DNA of 64,000 nucleotides from Porphyromonas endodontalis ATCC 35406 (GTDB lineage: Bacteria > Bacteroidota > Bacteroidia > Bacteroidales > Porphyromonadaceae), in the NCBI RefSeq assembly GCF_000174815.1, contig NZ_ACNN01000035.1:1-64000 (forward strand), read 5' to 3'. A program made the position numbers and the translations under genes. Numbering within the stretch: position 1 is the stretch's first letter; each line of letters opens with the position of its first letter. Of this stretch, positions 18,900 to 28,254 are shown piece after piece. The notes beneath the pieces were generated by a model. That model did no database searches. It had not been told where the DNA came from and was given only the letters and a program-made list of their open reading frames with translations.

Positions 18900-20378
18900 T
18901 TATAATGAAACCTTGTAGCTTCTTTTTCCTATTCGCACAACGTAGAACCCTTGGGGCAAGGGAACTTCCATGCGATTAGTCACCTGACCTTTCCAAACAA
19001 CCTGTCCATTGATGCCATATACATTGACGAATACAGGTCCTTGGGCACCACCTGTTGTCTCGATATGCAGCGTGCCAGCCTTTCCGTACACTTTGTATGC
19101 ATCGGTCGGCATGGTTGGCGTACTGATGGAAGTCGGCCATTGCCAAGCCTCCAACTCTACAATATTCTTGAACTCCGAAAACACCTCAGAGGCACGGTAG
19201 GCATCGGCTGAGCCTTTCGGAACATAGAGAGTTACCAACTCTTCATTACAATCTTCGAATGGTAAATATGGAGAAATAGCAGTAGGTTCATTTGTTTTAG
19301 GAGGAGTAATCGGACGGGAATAAACTTTTTTCAGATTGCGATTGTTCCAAAACGCATTCCTGCCAATAAAGGTCACACCTGCCGGAATGTCAATGGAATC
19401 CAAAGGTGCACTGTCAAAGGCATTTTCTTCGATGCGTGTGACAGAGGAGGGAATTTCTATCTTATGAAGTTTAAGGTTCCAAAAAAAAGCTCTTTTGCCA
19501 ATTCGTGTGATTTCGTCCGGAATATTCACTTCTTCCAAATTTTCACACCAATAAAAAGTATCATCTCCTATCTCGGTTAATTTATCGGTAAGAATTGTTG
19601 CCTTGCGCAATCCTCCCATACCGTCGAAAGCACCCCTTAACACTCTCACATTCTTGGGTACTACCACTTCTTCAATCGTTCTAATCCCATAATATGCCGC
19701 GCCATCCAAGATTTCAACTGTTTCAGGTAAAATGGCAATAGAGGCAGGGGCTTTGAGGCAGCCATAAAAAACACCACTGTATATCTCTCTAACTTCCGAT
19801 GGAATATTAACCTCTTCCAACTTTATGCAATTTCCAAACAATAATTCATTAAGGACCTTAAGCTTTTCGGGGAGTTTAACCTTTCTTATTTCTACGCTAT
19901 AAAAAAGCAGATTCTTACCTATCTCTTCCACACTTTCGGGAATAATCAACTCTTTGAGAAGCACATTGAAACTAAAGGCCTCGTTGCCTATCTTCTTGAG
20001 CGTTTTGGGTAGTTTATAGTCTTTGATGTAACTGAAATAAAAAGCCTTATCGGGCAGAGCATCATTCACCATACGAGCATCTTCCAAATCTAAATGACGT
20101 AGGTTCGTTTTGAAGTCATCTTCTTTTTCCTGCATTATTTTCAAAAACTTCTCAACTTTCATTCCTGTAGGCTTTGGAACACCAGGCCAACACAGGTAGT
20201 GAAGGAAGGCGATGTCTTTGTCGTTAAGTGTTCCCGTCACCCGAATACGAGTTAGTTCTTCGGCTCCCGGTCCAACAACTTCCTGCAACGTCCCCGGAGT
20301 TTCCACGTGATATTCCTGCGCTTGGGCTGTTATTGTGCATATCAGCAACAATAGTATTGAGTAAAGTCTTGATGTCAT
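18900..20378 (-). CDS. T9SS-exported leucine-rich-repeat (BspA-type) surface protein, copy 2
   Basis: 492 aa, a paralogue of the next gene with the same order: signal peptide 1-20, a linker with the conserved FLHYLCWPGVPKPTGMKVEK, LRR_5 repeats about 118-365, and a T9SS type A sorting domain about 415-492. The signal and linker region and the last ~280 bp are almost identical to copy 1 at DNA level. The repeat region differs at many surface positions (for example SVEIRKVKLPEKLKVLNELL against STEIEKVRLPDNLKILNKDL). It lies downstream of the protease gene beyond a hairpin with a T-run. I saw no separate promoter, so it may depend on read-through from the protease promoter. Confidence 0.88.
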   Translation of the reverse strand: MTSRLYSILLLLICTITAQAQEYHVETPGTLQEVVGPGAEELTRIRVTGTLNDKDIAFLHYLCWPGVPKPTGMKVEKFLKIMQEKEDDFKTNLRHLDLEDARMVNDALPDKAFYFSYIKDYKLPKTLKKIGNEAFSFNVLLKELIIPESVEEIGKNLLFYSVEIRKVKLPEKLKVLNELLFGNCIKLEEVNIPSEVREIYSGVFYGCLKAPASIAILPETVEILDGAAYYGIRTIEEVVVPKNVRVLRGAFDGMGGLRKATILTDKLTEIGDDTFYWCENLEEVNIPDEITRIGKRAFFWNLKLHKIEIPSSVTRIEENAFDSAPLDSIDIPAGVTFIGRNAFWNNRNLKKVYSRPITPPKTNEPTAISPYLPFEDCNEELVTLYVPKGSADAYRASEVFSEFKNIVELEAWQWPTSISTPTMPTDAYKVYGKAGTLHIETTGGAQGPVFVNVYGINGQVVWKGQVTNRMEVPLPQGFYVVRIGKRSYKVSL

Positions 20379-20404
20379 GATTTATTGAATTTATGATTAA
20401 TGTA

Positions 20405-20443
20405 AAAAGAGGAGAAGAAGTGCCATAAAGCACCTCTCTCCTC
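20405..20443 (-). terminator. Hairpin with T-run between the protease and LRR genes
   Basis: The arms GAGGAGAAGAAGTGC (20409-20423) and GCACCTCTCTCCTC (20430-20443) pair with a few mismatches. On the minus strand five T follow. It would end or attenuate transcripts from the protease gene before the LRR pair. Confidence 0.6.
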
Positions 20444-20452
20444 CAGTAGAAT

Positions 20453-23400
20453 TTATTCCTTTACAAACTTTACAGATTCTTTGATCTGGCCATTTCGTTC
20501 GGTAATTGTGGCAACATAGATACCCTGTGGCAGGTGGGAAACATTGATTCGCATTTCTTTCTTCGTACTGTCAATGCTGTACTTCCCGTAATTTAACCAA
20601 TTTTGGACTCCGGTAATGCACAGTTCGTATTGTCCATTCGGAAGGTCATACGAAACTGTCAATTCCGATTTGACGGGAATAGGAGAAACCTTCATTTTTC
20701 CTTTCCCTGCTTTCACGAGAAGTTCATCGGAAGTGAGATAGCCATCTTTCTTTGCCGTCACTTCAACCCTATAGGTTTCATCTCGAGTGGGAGTGCAGGT
20801 CATTTCCGCCCCTTCGGCAATCATTTTCCCATTGGAATCAAACCATTGGTAGATGGCATCTTCGTCCACTCCCGTTACAGAAAGTGTTACCTTTCCTTCA
20901 TTCTCATTCTTGATTATTTGCGGATGTATTACCGGTCGCGGCTCGCGGATGATCTCGAAGGTCTCTCCTCCGATAACTTCTCCATTTTTGTCCTTCTGGC
21001 GTAGGAGTATGGTATGCTTTTCCGGATTGCTTCCGAAAGGAAGAACGGTCTTGAAGTTCACACTCAGTTTAACGAGACCGACGTCCTTGGGGGCAAGCTT
21101 AATATTGTCCAGGGAGCCGTCCGATGAGATAAGCTCCTGTATGTAAGGATTGCCTGTGGATTTTATTTTTACGCCCTTATTGCCTCCTTCGTTCCAAGCA
21201 GAGAGGACTTTGGGAGCCATACGAAGCAGCACTCTTGCATTGTCAAAGAGGGTGTTTGAGCTTCCATTAGTTGCATTCGGTAACTCTATCACATCAAGAC
21301 TGTAAGACTCCTTGGTCTTAAGATGATTTACAAGAGAAACCGCTCCTTCATAAGAGGAACCGGAGCCAACATTTGTTATTGTTAGGTTTTTCTGTGCAAT
21401 ATTATTGTTGCGTGCTATCATTTTACGAATATCAGACACATCGACATAAGGGTCATTCTTGTCTGCAATCTTCAATAATAGGCAGAAATGCCAAAGGTTC
21501 TCCCCACTAATAGCTGCATTTGCTATACTTTCATATCCTTTAGGGTTAATTGGTGTCCAATCTATTCTAGCAATTGCAGATTTGCCCGGTTCTATTTCTG
21601 GTATTGAAGCGATATATGGAATAAATCCTCCGAGAGGAAGACCTACCATAGAAATGCCTCCTGTCCACGCTTCAGGCCATTGTAGGTTCGTCCCCGCCTT
21701 AGCCCAAAAGCCTATAACTTTCGATTCGGGAGACTTCTTCTGTCCCCTGTTCCAAACTCTTACATAAATGTAATTTTCTTGAGCAGGCAAAGGATTCTGA
21801 TGTTCTTCTATACCATCTTTTTGATGTCTGACCCAAATTTCGGGAGCACTCCAATAGTTATCATTCGTAATAGTCGTATTTGGTTCAAATCCTTTATCCT
21901 CGGCATTATCTTTGATATACAGGTCATAGTCCTTCAAGAGCGTAGGGAAGCCATACTGGTTCATCGGTCCAATGGAAGGATCACTGTCGTCACTATCCTC
22001 CTCCAACTTGGCATTTGCGGGGAGGTTTTGAGGACGCGGTCCGATTCCCCACCAATAGTATCCGTCGTTATCCTTATCATAGGCCGGTGCCGGTTTGGAA
22101 ATTGCCGAAATCAACTGACTATAGATAGGAGGATACTTGCTGGACCAATCGTAATTGTAATTGTACTTGTACTCAAAGGGAAGTGTGGGAGCCGCAGAAG
22201 AAACCATATTGTTGATATTCACAAACGCATACAAGAACCCATGGTCTCCCCAGTTCTCTCCCCAACTGTTTTTGAAAATCCAAACAGTCTGACCTATGTG
22301 AGGGTCGCCGGGTTTAACCACAATCCGTGTGGTATAGTGCTCATAAACGACATCTCCCGCTTTTATCGTCTTGTAACCTACCAGAGTCATGGCATGAGAC
22401 CAAGAACTGATGCGTCCGGCAAGTGGGCTCTTAATCAGCATGGATTTCAATTTTTCAATTGAGGCGAATTCATTGCCTTTGATAGGGTTGAACAATTCTT
22501 TTCCCGCATTTTTTATCGTATACAGAGGTTTACCTTTTTCGGAACAGGGACGATCCTGCGCTTTGTATGGGAACGACATCTCATCCTGAATCCATTTGCG
22601 ACTGATGTAGTCTAATGCGAAAGGAGTCCATCCTCCGTTGCAACTTCCCGCGTTGGAACAAGACACCAATTCTTGTTCGGAGAGGTCAAAATTGCAGGCC
22701 GTATTCTTGTGGAGTTTTGCAACGGCTTCCATAGCTCCTACGGCAGAGAAAGCCCAGCATGAACCACAGTTCTTTTGATCTTTTACCGGAGTAATCCACC
22801 CTGTAATCTCATTCTGGAAATAGGGAGATCCCTTGACAGTAGCACTGTGGCGCGTCCTCCAGTCGAAATCAGGAACATAAGAGGATTTTTGATATCTGAC
22901 ACTCGGAACATCAACATCAATGATACCGCCGATATAGTATTCCGCTCCCTTGAAGTTGGGAACCGTTCCTCCATACATCTCTTTCTTCTCTTCGTATGAA
23001 AGCCGTCCGAACGGTGTGTCACCTGCTCTCCATAGTGCACCGGAAGCCTTCAATTCCAAATTGAGCCGATATATTAAATATTTAATTCGGGTATCTTCGT
23101 CAATGAAAGTAGGTGGTAAGGTGACTGTCTTTGTACGAGCCTGAAGGGATGCAGAAGGTGCCTGTTGAGGAGCCGATAATCCCGAAACGGTGATTTTAAG
23201 ATGCTCCACCATAGCATCGGAAATGAGGATATGGACTTTTTCGGGCACAAAATCCTTTATTTTCCCAGTCTCAAACCCCATAAGTTCAAAATTGTCCTTA
23301 CCTTCTTTGAAAGCAAGGAGGGGAAACGATTCATAAATAAGTTTCTCATACCCATATTCGTCTGCCACCAATATCCTAACATGTCCATTGGGAGAAGTAA

Positions 23401-23581
23401 ACTTTATGCTTCCACTTGTGAGGATGCCGGAAATGTTCCCTGCCTCATTTTTGTTGAATGATAAGAGTGTTTCGTCCTGCGACAAAACCTTCGCAATATC
23501 CGTTTCAAAATTCTGTGCCTGCATATTCAAAATACAGGCAAAGACAAAGACGAAAGTCAAAAAAATGTAATTCTTTTTCAT
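20453..23581 (-). CDS. T9SS-exported papain-like (C1 family) cysteine protease
   Basis: 1042 aa from MKKNYIFL at 23581 (two earlier codons are possible). Signal peptide about 1-24 (ends MQAQ). A pro-region of ~240 residues follows. The C1A catalytic domain spans about 250-460: oxyanion Gln and catalytic Cys in KDQKNCGSCWAFSAVGAMEA (Cys about 276), His in SWSHAMTLVGYK (about 398), and Asn in FKNSWGENWGDHGF (about 440). A ~500-residue beta-rich region follows. The last ~75 residues are a T9SS type A sorting domain (MKVSPIPVKSELTVSY...LPQGIYVATI...VKFVKE). All catalytic residues are present, so it should be an active secreted or surface protease. It has a full promoter of its own and belongs to the ICE cargo, not to the transfer machinery. 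Confidence 0.92.
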   Translation of the reverse strand: MKKNYIFLTFVFVFACILNMQAQNFETDIAKVLSQDETLLSFNKNEAGNISGILTSGSIKFTSPNGHVRILVADEYGYEKLIYESFPLLAFKEGKDNFELMGFETGKIKDFVPEKVHILISDAMVEHLKITVSGLSAPQQAPSASLQARTKTVTLPPTFIDEDTRIKYLIYRLNLELKASGALWRAGDTPFGRLSYEEKKEMYGGTVPNFKGAEYYIGGIIDVDVPSVRYQKSSYVPDFDWRTRHSATVKGSPYFQNEITGWITPVKDQKNCGSCWAFSAVGAMEAVAKLHKNTACNFDLSEQELVSCSNAGSCNGGWTPFALDYISRKWIQDEMSFPYKAQDRPCSEKGKPLYTIKNAGKELFNPIKGNEFASIEKLKSMLIKSPLAGRISSWSHAMTLVGYKTIKAGDVVYEHYTTRIVVKPGDPHIGQTVWIFKNSWGENWGDHGFLYAFVNINNMVSSAAPTLPFEYKYNYNYDWSSKYPPIYSQLISAISKPAPAYDKDNDGYYWWGIGPRPQNLPANAKLEEDSDDSDPSIGPMNQYGFPTLLKDYDLYIKDNAEDKGFEPNTTITNDNYWSAPEIWVRHQKDGIEEHQNPLPAQENYIYVRVWNRGQKKSPESKVIGFWAKAGTNLQWPEAWTGGISMVGLPLGGFIPYIASIPEIEPGKSAIARIDWTPINPKGYESIANAAISGENLWHFCLLLKIADKNDPYVDVSDIRKMIARNNNIAQKNLTITNVGSGSSYEGAVSLVNHLKTKESYSLDVIELPNATNGSSNTLFDNARVLLRMAPKVLSAWNEGGNKGVKIKSTGNPYIQELISSDGSLDNIKLAPKDVGLVKLSVNFKTVLPFGSNPEKHTILLRQKDKNGEVIGGETFEIIREPRPVIHPQIIKNENEGKVTLSVTGVDEDAIYQWFDSNGKMIAEGAEMTCTPTRDETYRVEVTAKKDGYLTSDELLVKAGKGKMKVSPIPVKSELTVSYDLPNGQYELCITGVQNWLNYGKYSIDSTKKEMRINVSHLPQGIYVATITERNGQIKESVKFVKE

Positions 23582-23726
23582 AACCATTGTGTTTTTAAGA
23601 GTGAAAAAATAGAATCCATAATCAACATGTCCTCCTTTCTATAACTATGGCTTTGAGATGAAACATTCATAGATCTATATGCTTTACTATAGTGTCTGTC
23701 GTCTGTCAATTCAAAACTCCTCGTCG

Positions 23727-23758
23727 CAAATATACATAAATAATTTTACTCTTGCAAA
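23727..23758 (-). promoter_or_regulatory. Full promoter of the cysteine protease gene
   Basis: On the minus strand TTTG (23755-23758), a 20-bp spacer and TATATTTG (23727-23734) match the Bacteroidetes consensus completely. The transcript would carry a leader of about 140 bases before the ATG at 23581. The rest of 23588-23908 holds no gene. Confidence 0.8.
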
Positions 23759-23869
23759 TTTTCCTTGCTTTTTTTGGGGAGAAATTCTCTTTATGGTGAA
23801 TTTTCAAAGAATTTCGACTGTCGGTTCAGAGAATGGATATACCATTTTGCTGTCTCCGTCATAGACAGA

Positions 23870-23884
23870 GAGACCTTTGCAAAG
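23870..23884. repeat. Isolated IS-end-like sequence
   Basis: GAGACCTTTGCAAAG resembles the terminal repeat of the MITE at 17058-17156 (AGACCTCTGCAAAA). No matching inverted partner was found within a few hundred bases, so it may be a solo end left by a deleted element, or chance. Confidence 0.35.
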
Positions 23885-23908
23885 CCCAATAAATAGGAGG
23901 CTATAAAA

Positions 23909-25909
23909 CTACTTTGCAAGATGTGCCGGTGAAGGAAGTTCCTTAATGCGTTTCGTCTCTGCATCCACAAGTGAAAGTATTTCTTGTCTGATACGTTTGT
24001 AGTTGGCTTCGATGGTCTCTTTGAGATTGTCGAATCCATCTTCATTTGTAAAGTCTGCGATTACAGGGATGGATTGGTAGGCTTTCATCTCGGCAGAGAC
24101 TTTTACAGAGTCCACAACAATCTCCGCGTGGAAAATCTTCTGGTCAATGCGCTCGTCAAAGTTGTCGGACATAGCTCCCACGAACATACCCTGCGTGAGG
24201 TTGGAAATTTTGCTTGCCGGGATAAGACTGTCCATCTGGGTGGAGATAGAGGTGGACTTGTCGTTTCGATTGATGGTCATCGATTGTCGTTGCTGCAAGA
24301 CCTTGCCGAACCGCTCAGAGAGCGTCTTGGCCGTTTCGCCAACGACTTGCCCGGAAAAGACATTGCCCACAGTGTTCTGTATCACCTTACTCTCTTTGTC
24401 GCCATAATCACGAGTGAGCTGTGAGAAATCCTGAAAACCCAGACATACAGCGACCTTGTTGCTTCGGGCTGTGGCAATCAAGTTATCCAATCCACGGAAA
24501 TAGATGGTTGGCAACTCGTCGATGATTACCGAAGATTTGAGCTGTTTCTTTTTGTTGATGAGTTTCACAATACGGCTGTTATATAGTCCTAATGCTGCCG
24601 AATATATATTCTGACGGTCGGGGTTGTTACCTACTACAAGAACTTTCGGCTCATTGGGATTGTTGATGTCGAGCGAGAAATCATCACCTGTCATCACCCA
24701 GTACAATGCCGGTGAAATCATCCTTGAGAGCGGTATCTTCGCTGAAGCTATCTGTCCCTGCAACTGGTCTTGCGCACCACCCTCCCAAGCATCCATAAAG
24801 GGCGAAAGGTAGTTAGCAAGCTCATCGTAGGAGGTGAGTATAGGGAAAATCTGTGCGTAAGGGCGATTCAGAAATTCAATGGCATGCGGAAAGGTGCAAT
24901 ACTTCCCATTCTCATAGATTTTCAGGAACCAGATGATAGCGGCAAGCAAGATAATTGGCGATTCTACAAAGAAATCTCCCTGCTTCTGAATCCACGAGCG
25001 GTTAAGGTTGAGCATGATGGTGTAGGCACTCTCATAAGCATCGGATATATCCGTCATAAAGGCAGGATTGATGGGATTGCAGCGATGCGACTTTCTCGGA
25101 TCATCGAAGTTTATCACGAAGAACTGTGGGGTTACCTTGTAGGCGTCCAAATGATGGAGCAGGTGATTGTAGGCTATCTCCGACAAATCGGGAAACTTAT
25201 AATCATAGATATACATGGCAAAGCCCTTTTCAATCTGCTGCTTGATGTAGTTGTTTACGATGGCGTAAGATTTACCCGAACCCGGTGTGCCAAGCACCAT
25301 TGAGGCACGGAAAGGATTGACCACATTGATCCAGCCCTTGTTCCACTTCTTCTTATAGTAGAAGCGTGTAGGGAGGTTTACCGAGTATTCGTTTTCCATT
25401 AACCTCGTTTCCTGCATGAAGCTCTCATTCTCAGTATTGAATACATCATCCATCAGGTTATTTTTGAGCAATCGACTCATCCATACACCACCCATCAGCA
25501 GGCAGATATAGCCAACGGACAGTGTGAAGATATAGAGCGTAGCTGCACCGACTTTACCGATGGGCAGTGCAAGCAGCCACCAGTTGAAGAAGAAAAAGAC
25601 GAAGCCGGAGAAAAGCACCGTCCAAATCTTTGGCCACGTGATTTTCTCTTCCTTTACGCCCTTTGTTCCAAGACAGGACAAGGCAAGAAACACTACACAA
25701 AAGAGTTTCGTCCAAAGGATGGACGAAAACAAGCCCGCCGTGTGTTGGAAATTCATCAGTATCTTGTTGACGATACCGAGTGTAAAATGCCACTCTTGAA
25801 ATGCTTCGTAGCAGAACCAATAGCAGTTGGTAAGTAGGAATATCACAGAGATACCCCGCATAAAGTCCATGACCTTACCCAATGCCCTTAAATCATCTTC
25901 CTGTGCCAT
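23909..25909 (-). CDS. mobC: VirD4-type coupling protein (MobC/TraG of CTnDOT-type elements)
   Basis: 666 aa. The N-terminal ~170 residues contain several membrane segments and the TNCYWFCYEAF motif typical of this Bacteroidetes family. Walker A is GTPGSGKSY at about 211-219 and Walker B is SVIIDELPTIY near 460-470. The motif NKVAVCLGFQDFSQL is the usual arginine/glutamine motif of coupling ATPases. It brings the relaxase-bound strand to the type IV channel at the inner membrane. It is the last gene of the mobA-mobB-mobC operon. Confidence 0.92.
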   Translation of the reverse strand: MAQEDDLRALGKVMDFMRGISVIFLLTNCYWFCYEAFQEWHFTLGIVNKILMNFQHTAGLFSSILWTKLFCVVFLALSCLGTKGVKEEKITWPKIWTVLFSGFVFFFFNWWLLALPIGKVGAATLYIFTLSVGYICLLMGGVWMSRLLKNNLMDDVFNTENESFMQETRLMENEYSVNLPTRFYYKKKWNKGWINVVNPFRASMVLGTPGSGKSYAIVNNYIKQQIEKGFAMYIYDYKFPDLSEIAYNHLLHHLDAYKVTPQFFVINFDDPRKSHRCNPINPAFMTDISDAYESAYTIMLNLNRSWIQKQGDFFVESPIILLAAIIWFLKIYENGKYCTFPHAIEFLNRPYAQIFPILTSYDELANYLSPFMDAWEGGAQDQLQGQIASAKIPLSRMISPALYWVMTGDDFSLDINNPNEPKVLVVGNNPDRQNIYSAALGLYNSRIVKLINKKKQLKSSVIIDELPTIYFRGLDNLIATARSNKVAVCLGFQDFSQLTRDYGDKESKVIQNTVGNVFSGQVVGETAKTLSERFGKVLQQRQSMTINRNDKSTSISTQMDSLIPASKISNLTQGMFVGAMSDNFDERIDQKIFHAEIVVDSVKVSAEMKAYQSIPVIADFTNEDGFDNLKETIEANYKRIRQEILSLVDAETKRIKELPSPAHLAK

Positions 25910-25976
25910 AGTTGTATGCTTTTACATTTTGTTTTTTATCATTGCTTGAATAGCATTTGAATGCTATTTGAATCAT

Positions 25977-27257
25977 TTATCGTTTTCTTCGTCTGAGATT
26001 AACCTTACTTTGTCTGCGGAGTTTACGCTGCCAAGCTGCCTCCTTCCAATCATCATTACCCATTGGAGCAAAAGGTTCGCCAACTAACTCCTCTATGAGG
26101 TCATCGACGATATTGTCGCTTTCCTCTGTGCTCGGTTGCATCGGCAAGGTAACGTTGGTTTGTTCGGAACGTAGGGTTGGATTGCCATACAGCGTTTCGT
26201 CCAAAAATGGATTATGGGCAGGATTAGAGAAATACGCATTGAATACATTGGCGGAATATCCCTTACCCAATCGTGAACCATTGAGAGCGATACCCTCTTC
26301 ATCATCAATGAATGTAATGCCATAGATGCGCCCGCCCTCATTCTTTCGGACAACCGTCCGCAAACCTTGTTCTTCTAATCGCTGTCGCAGTGCTTTCTCT
26401 GTTTGAGGAGAAGTACGCATTACTTGCAGGACTTTCTCTCTTACGGCGGGTATCAGCGGCTTGATGGCTTGTTTGGATTTCTGCATCCTGTTCTGTACGG
26501 CAGTATAGCCCACACCACGACCGATGTCCGAGGCATGGATGGGCGTACTTAATTTGTTGGCCTTATCACCAGTCGGAACATAGACAAGCCCGTCGTATTT
26601 CTTTCCCCGAAACTCCGTCTTCACTTCTTCCACGGCAAGATTGTATGCTGAAAGAATAGCATTCAGTTCACCCAAGGAACAGAAGCGATAATGCTTCAGC
26701 ACCATGCGGAGGGTGCTTGCCACCTGTTCCTTGGTATTTCCTCTGGTGGTATCAATCTTGGGTGTTTCATTCATCGCCTTGTCAGCGATCTTTGAACTTG
26801 GAATGAGTTCGTATTTTCTTTCCAAGGCATCGGTAATCTTCTTGCTCCTTCGCTTTTCAAACTTGTCGTTGATTTTCTTTCCCTCACCGTCTATCCGAAG
26901 CGACACAATGTGGATATGCTCACGGGCGATGTCGTTGTGCTTGAACACGATGTAGGGTTGTTTTCCGTAGCCGAGAGCCTCCATATACTCCTTGACTATC
27001 TGTGTGAGTTGCTCATCGGATAGTTTCTCGCCCGGGTGCGGATTGAGCGAACAGTGGAACACTGTTTTCTTGGTACGGCATTTCTCAGGGATAAGAGCCT
27101 GCATATCGCGAAGCACCTTATCTATTCGATAAGTGCCGTCAAAGCCCTCTCGAAGTTCATTCACGCATAAGACGGATGCCTCGTTGTGCTGCACCTTTTT
27201 GAAGTTGTAGCCCAATGCCCCTCCGAGATTCTCCGTTGCTGAAATCTTCGCTATCAT
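25977..27257 (-). CDS. mobB: Relaxase (MobB, mobilisation nuclease)
   Basis: 426 aa. The N-terminal domain carries the metal-binding His motif DIAREHIHIVSLRID (His at about 112-116) and the conserved opening MIAKISATENLGGALGYN, matching the Bacteroidetes MobB/BmgA relaxases. Residues 160-426 are basic and helical, as expected for DNA and partner binding. It nicks at oriT and stays attached to the 5' end during transfer. It starts 5 bp after mobA and is followed by the coupling protein gene. Confidence 0.92.
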   Translation of the reverse strand: MIAKISATENLGGALGYNFKKVQHNEASVLCVNELREGFDGTYRIDKVLRDMQALIPEKCRTKKTVFHCSLNPHPGEKLSDEQLTQIVKEYMEALGYGKQPYIVFKHNDIAREHIHIVSLRIDGEGKKINDKFEKRRSKKITDALERKYELIPSSKIADKAMNETPKIDTTRGNTKEQVASTLRMVLKHYRFCSLGELNAILSAYNLAVEEVKTEFRGKKYDGLVYVPTGDKANKLSTPIHASDIGRGVGYTAVQNRMQKSKQAIKPLIPAVREKVLQVMRTSPQTEKALRQRLEEQGLRTVVRKNEGGRIYGITFIDDEEGIALNGSRLGKGYSANVFNAYFSNPAHNPFLDETLYGNPTLRSEQTNVTLPMQPSTEESDNIVDDLIEELVGEPFAPMGNDDWKEAAWQRKLRRQSKVNLRRRKR

Positions 27258-27262
27258 GATCT

Positions 27263-27682
27263 TTATCGCCTGTCAAATTGCTCGGTTAGTTGTATCGTTT
27301 TCTGCTGTAACGTGATGATTTGAAGAGACAAATTCTCTAACTTTTCGAGCAATAGTTGTGCGGTCTTCACACTGTGATAACTGTTGATGGCACGCACGGT
27401 TTGGTTATACAGTACGCCAATCTTGTGGATTTGTGCCATGAGTTCTGAGAGTTTTCGGTAGTATTCCACGGCGGATTTATCCACCGTGATGACCTTAAAA
27501 CTCTCCCCAAGAATACGACCACGCACGAAATCCGACTTGGTTTCCGCTCCCGATTTATGGAACAAATCAATCGCCCTTTGCTGGTCTTTCGGATTGGGCA
27601 ACCGCACATGCCAGTTGTCCCAACGGGGCTTTTCTGCCCGTTTTCGTTCTGAACGACGTTCTCTTTCTTTATCCATATCCAT
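27263..27682 (-). CDS. mobA: Mobilisation accessory protein (MobA, RHH-type)
   Basis: 139 aa. A basic N-terminus (residues 1-25) is followed by WHVRLPNPKDQQRAIDLFHK, the ribbon-helix-helix-like region of MobA/MobC accessory proteins, and a long C-terminal helix. These proteins bind beside oriT and help the relaxase open the DNA. It is the first gene of the operon, and the candidate oriT lies just 45 bases upstream of its start. Confidence 0.85.
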   Translation of the reverse strand: MDMDKERERRSERKRAEKPRWDNWHVRLPNPKDQQRAIDLFHKSGAETKSDFVRGRILGESFKVITVDKSAVEYYRKLSELMAQIHKIGVLYNQTVRAINSYHSVKTAQLLLEKLENLSLQIITLQQKTIQLTEQFDRR

Positions 27683-27727
27683 TTAGTTTCTAATTACGAC
27701 TTTGGAGTGATTATTCCCTCGCACCGA

Positions 27728-27782
27728 GGCAAGGGGCTTTGTGGTACAAACGGCGGTTTGTGTTACAAAGACACACCTTGCC
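27728..27782. other. Candidate oriT: 55-bp three-part inverted repeat
   Basis: Nested arms GGCAAGG/CCTTGCC (27728-27734, 27776-27782), CTTTGT/ACAAAG (27737-27742, 27765-27770) and ACAAAC/GTTTGT (27746-27751, 27756-27761) surround a GGCG loop. A second small hairpin (CACCCTTTTGGGGTG) lies at about 27832-27846. The position, directly upstream of mobA between the divergent mob and tra operons, is where oriT is expected. The nick site itself is not visible. Confidence 0.55.
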
Positions 27783-27897
27783 AATATCAAGAACCGAAGG
27801 TCGGCGAAGCCAAATGATACGATTGAAGTATCCACCCTTTTGGGGTGTCTGCTTCGGGATATAACCTCCATGTATTATTCTCGCCTGCAAAGTTACG

Positions 27898-27905
27898 GCG
27901 AGTTT
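27898..27905 (-). promoter_or_regulatory. Possible -7 element for the mob operon
   Basis: On the minus strand TAACTTTG fits TAnnTTTG, but no clear -33 element is present. Transcription from here would run through the oriT hairpin into mobA. Confidence 0.3.
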
Positions 27906-28254
27906 TCAAATATCTCATTATCAACGATATTCACTCTTTTTCCTTTCATTTCCCTGTACTTCACAGATGGTTGAAACTTAAGATAAAACCTTGTTATTTT
28001 GCAAACGGATTCAGTTGAAAGGCAGCTTGAAACCCGTATGGATTAAGATCCCAAAATGATAATTTCAACTTCAAAAAATCTCAATCAAGAATGGTTTGAA
28101 TAGTTGATGATTTTATGCCTTTGAGCAGACTCAAAATTGAGCTGAGTTAAAACTAAACTTTTAGGTCGGGTCAAAAATATGGTTTCAACAACAAATATGA
28201 CATGGCTTATCAGTCAAGATATACATCAACTTATAGCATAAGTAACAACCGACT
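27906..28254. other. Non-coding leader of the tra operon
   Basis: About 350 AT-rich bases with no credible gene. I found no perfect TTTG/TAnnTTTG pair for the plus-strand tra operon, so its promoter is not located. Confidence 0.5.
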
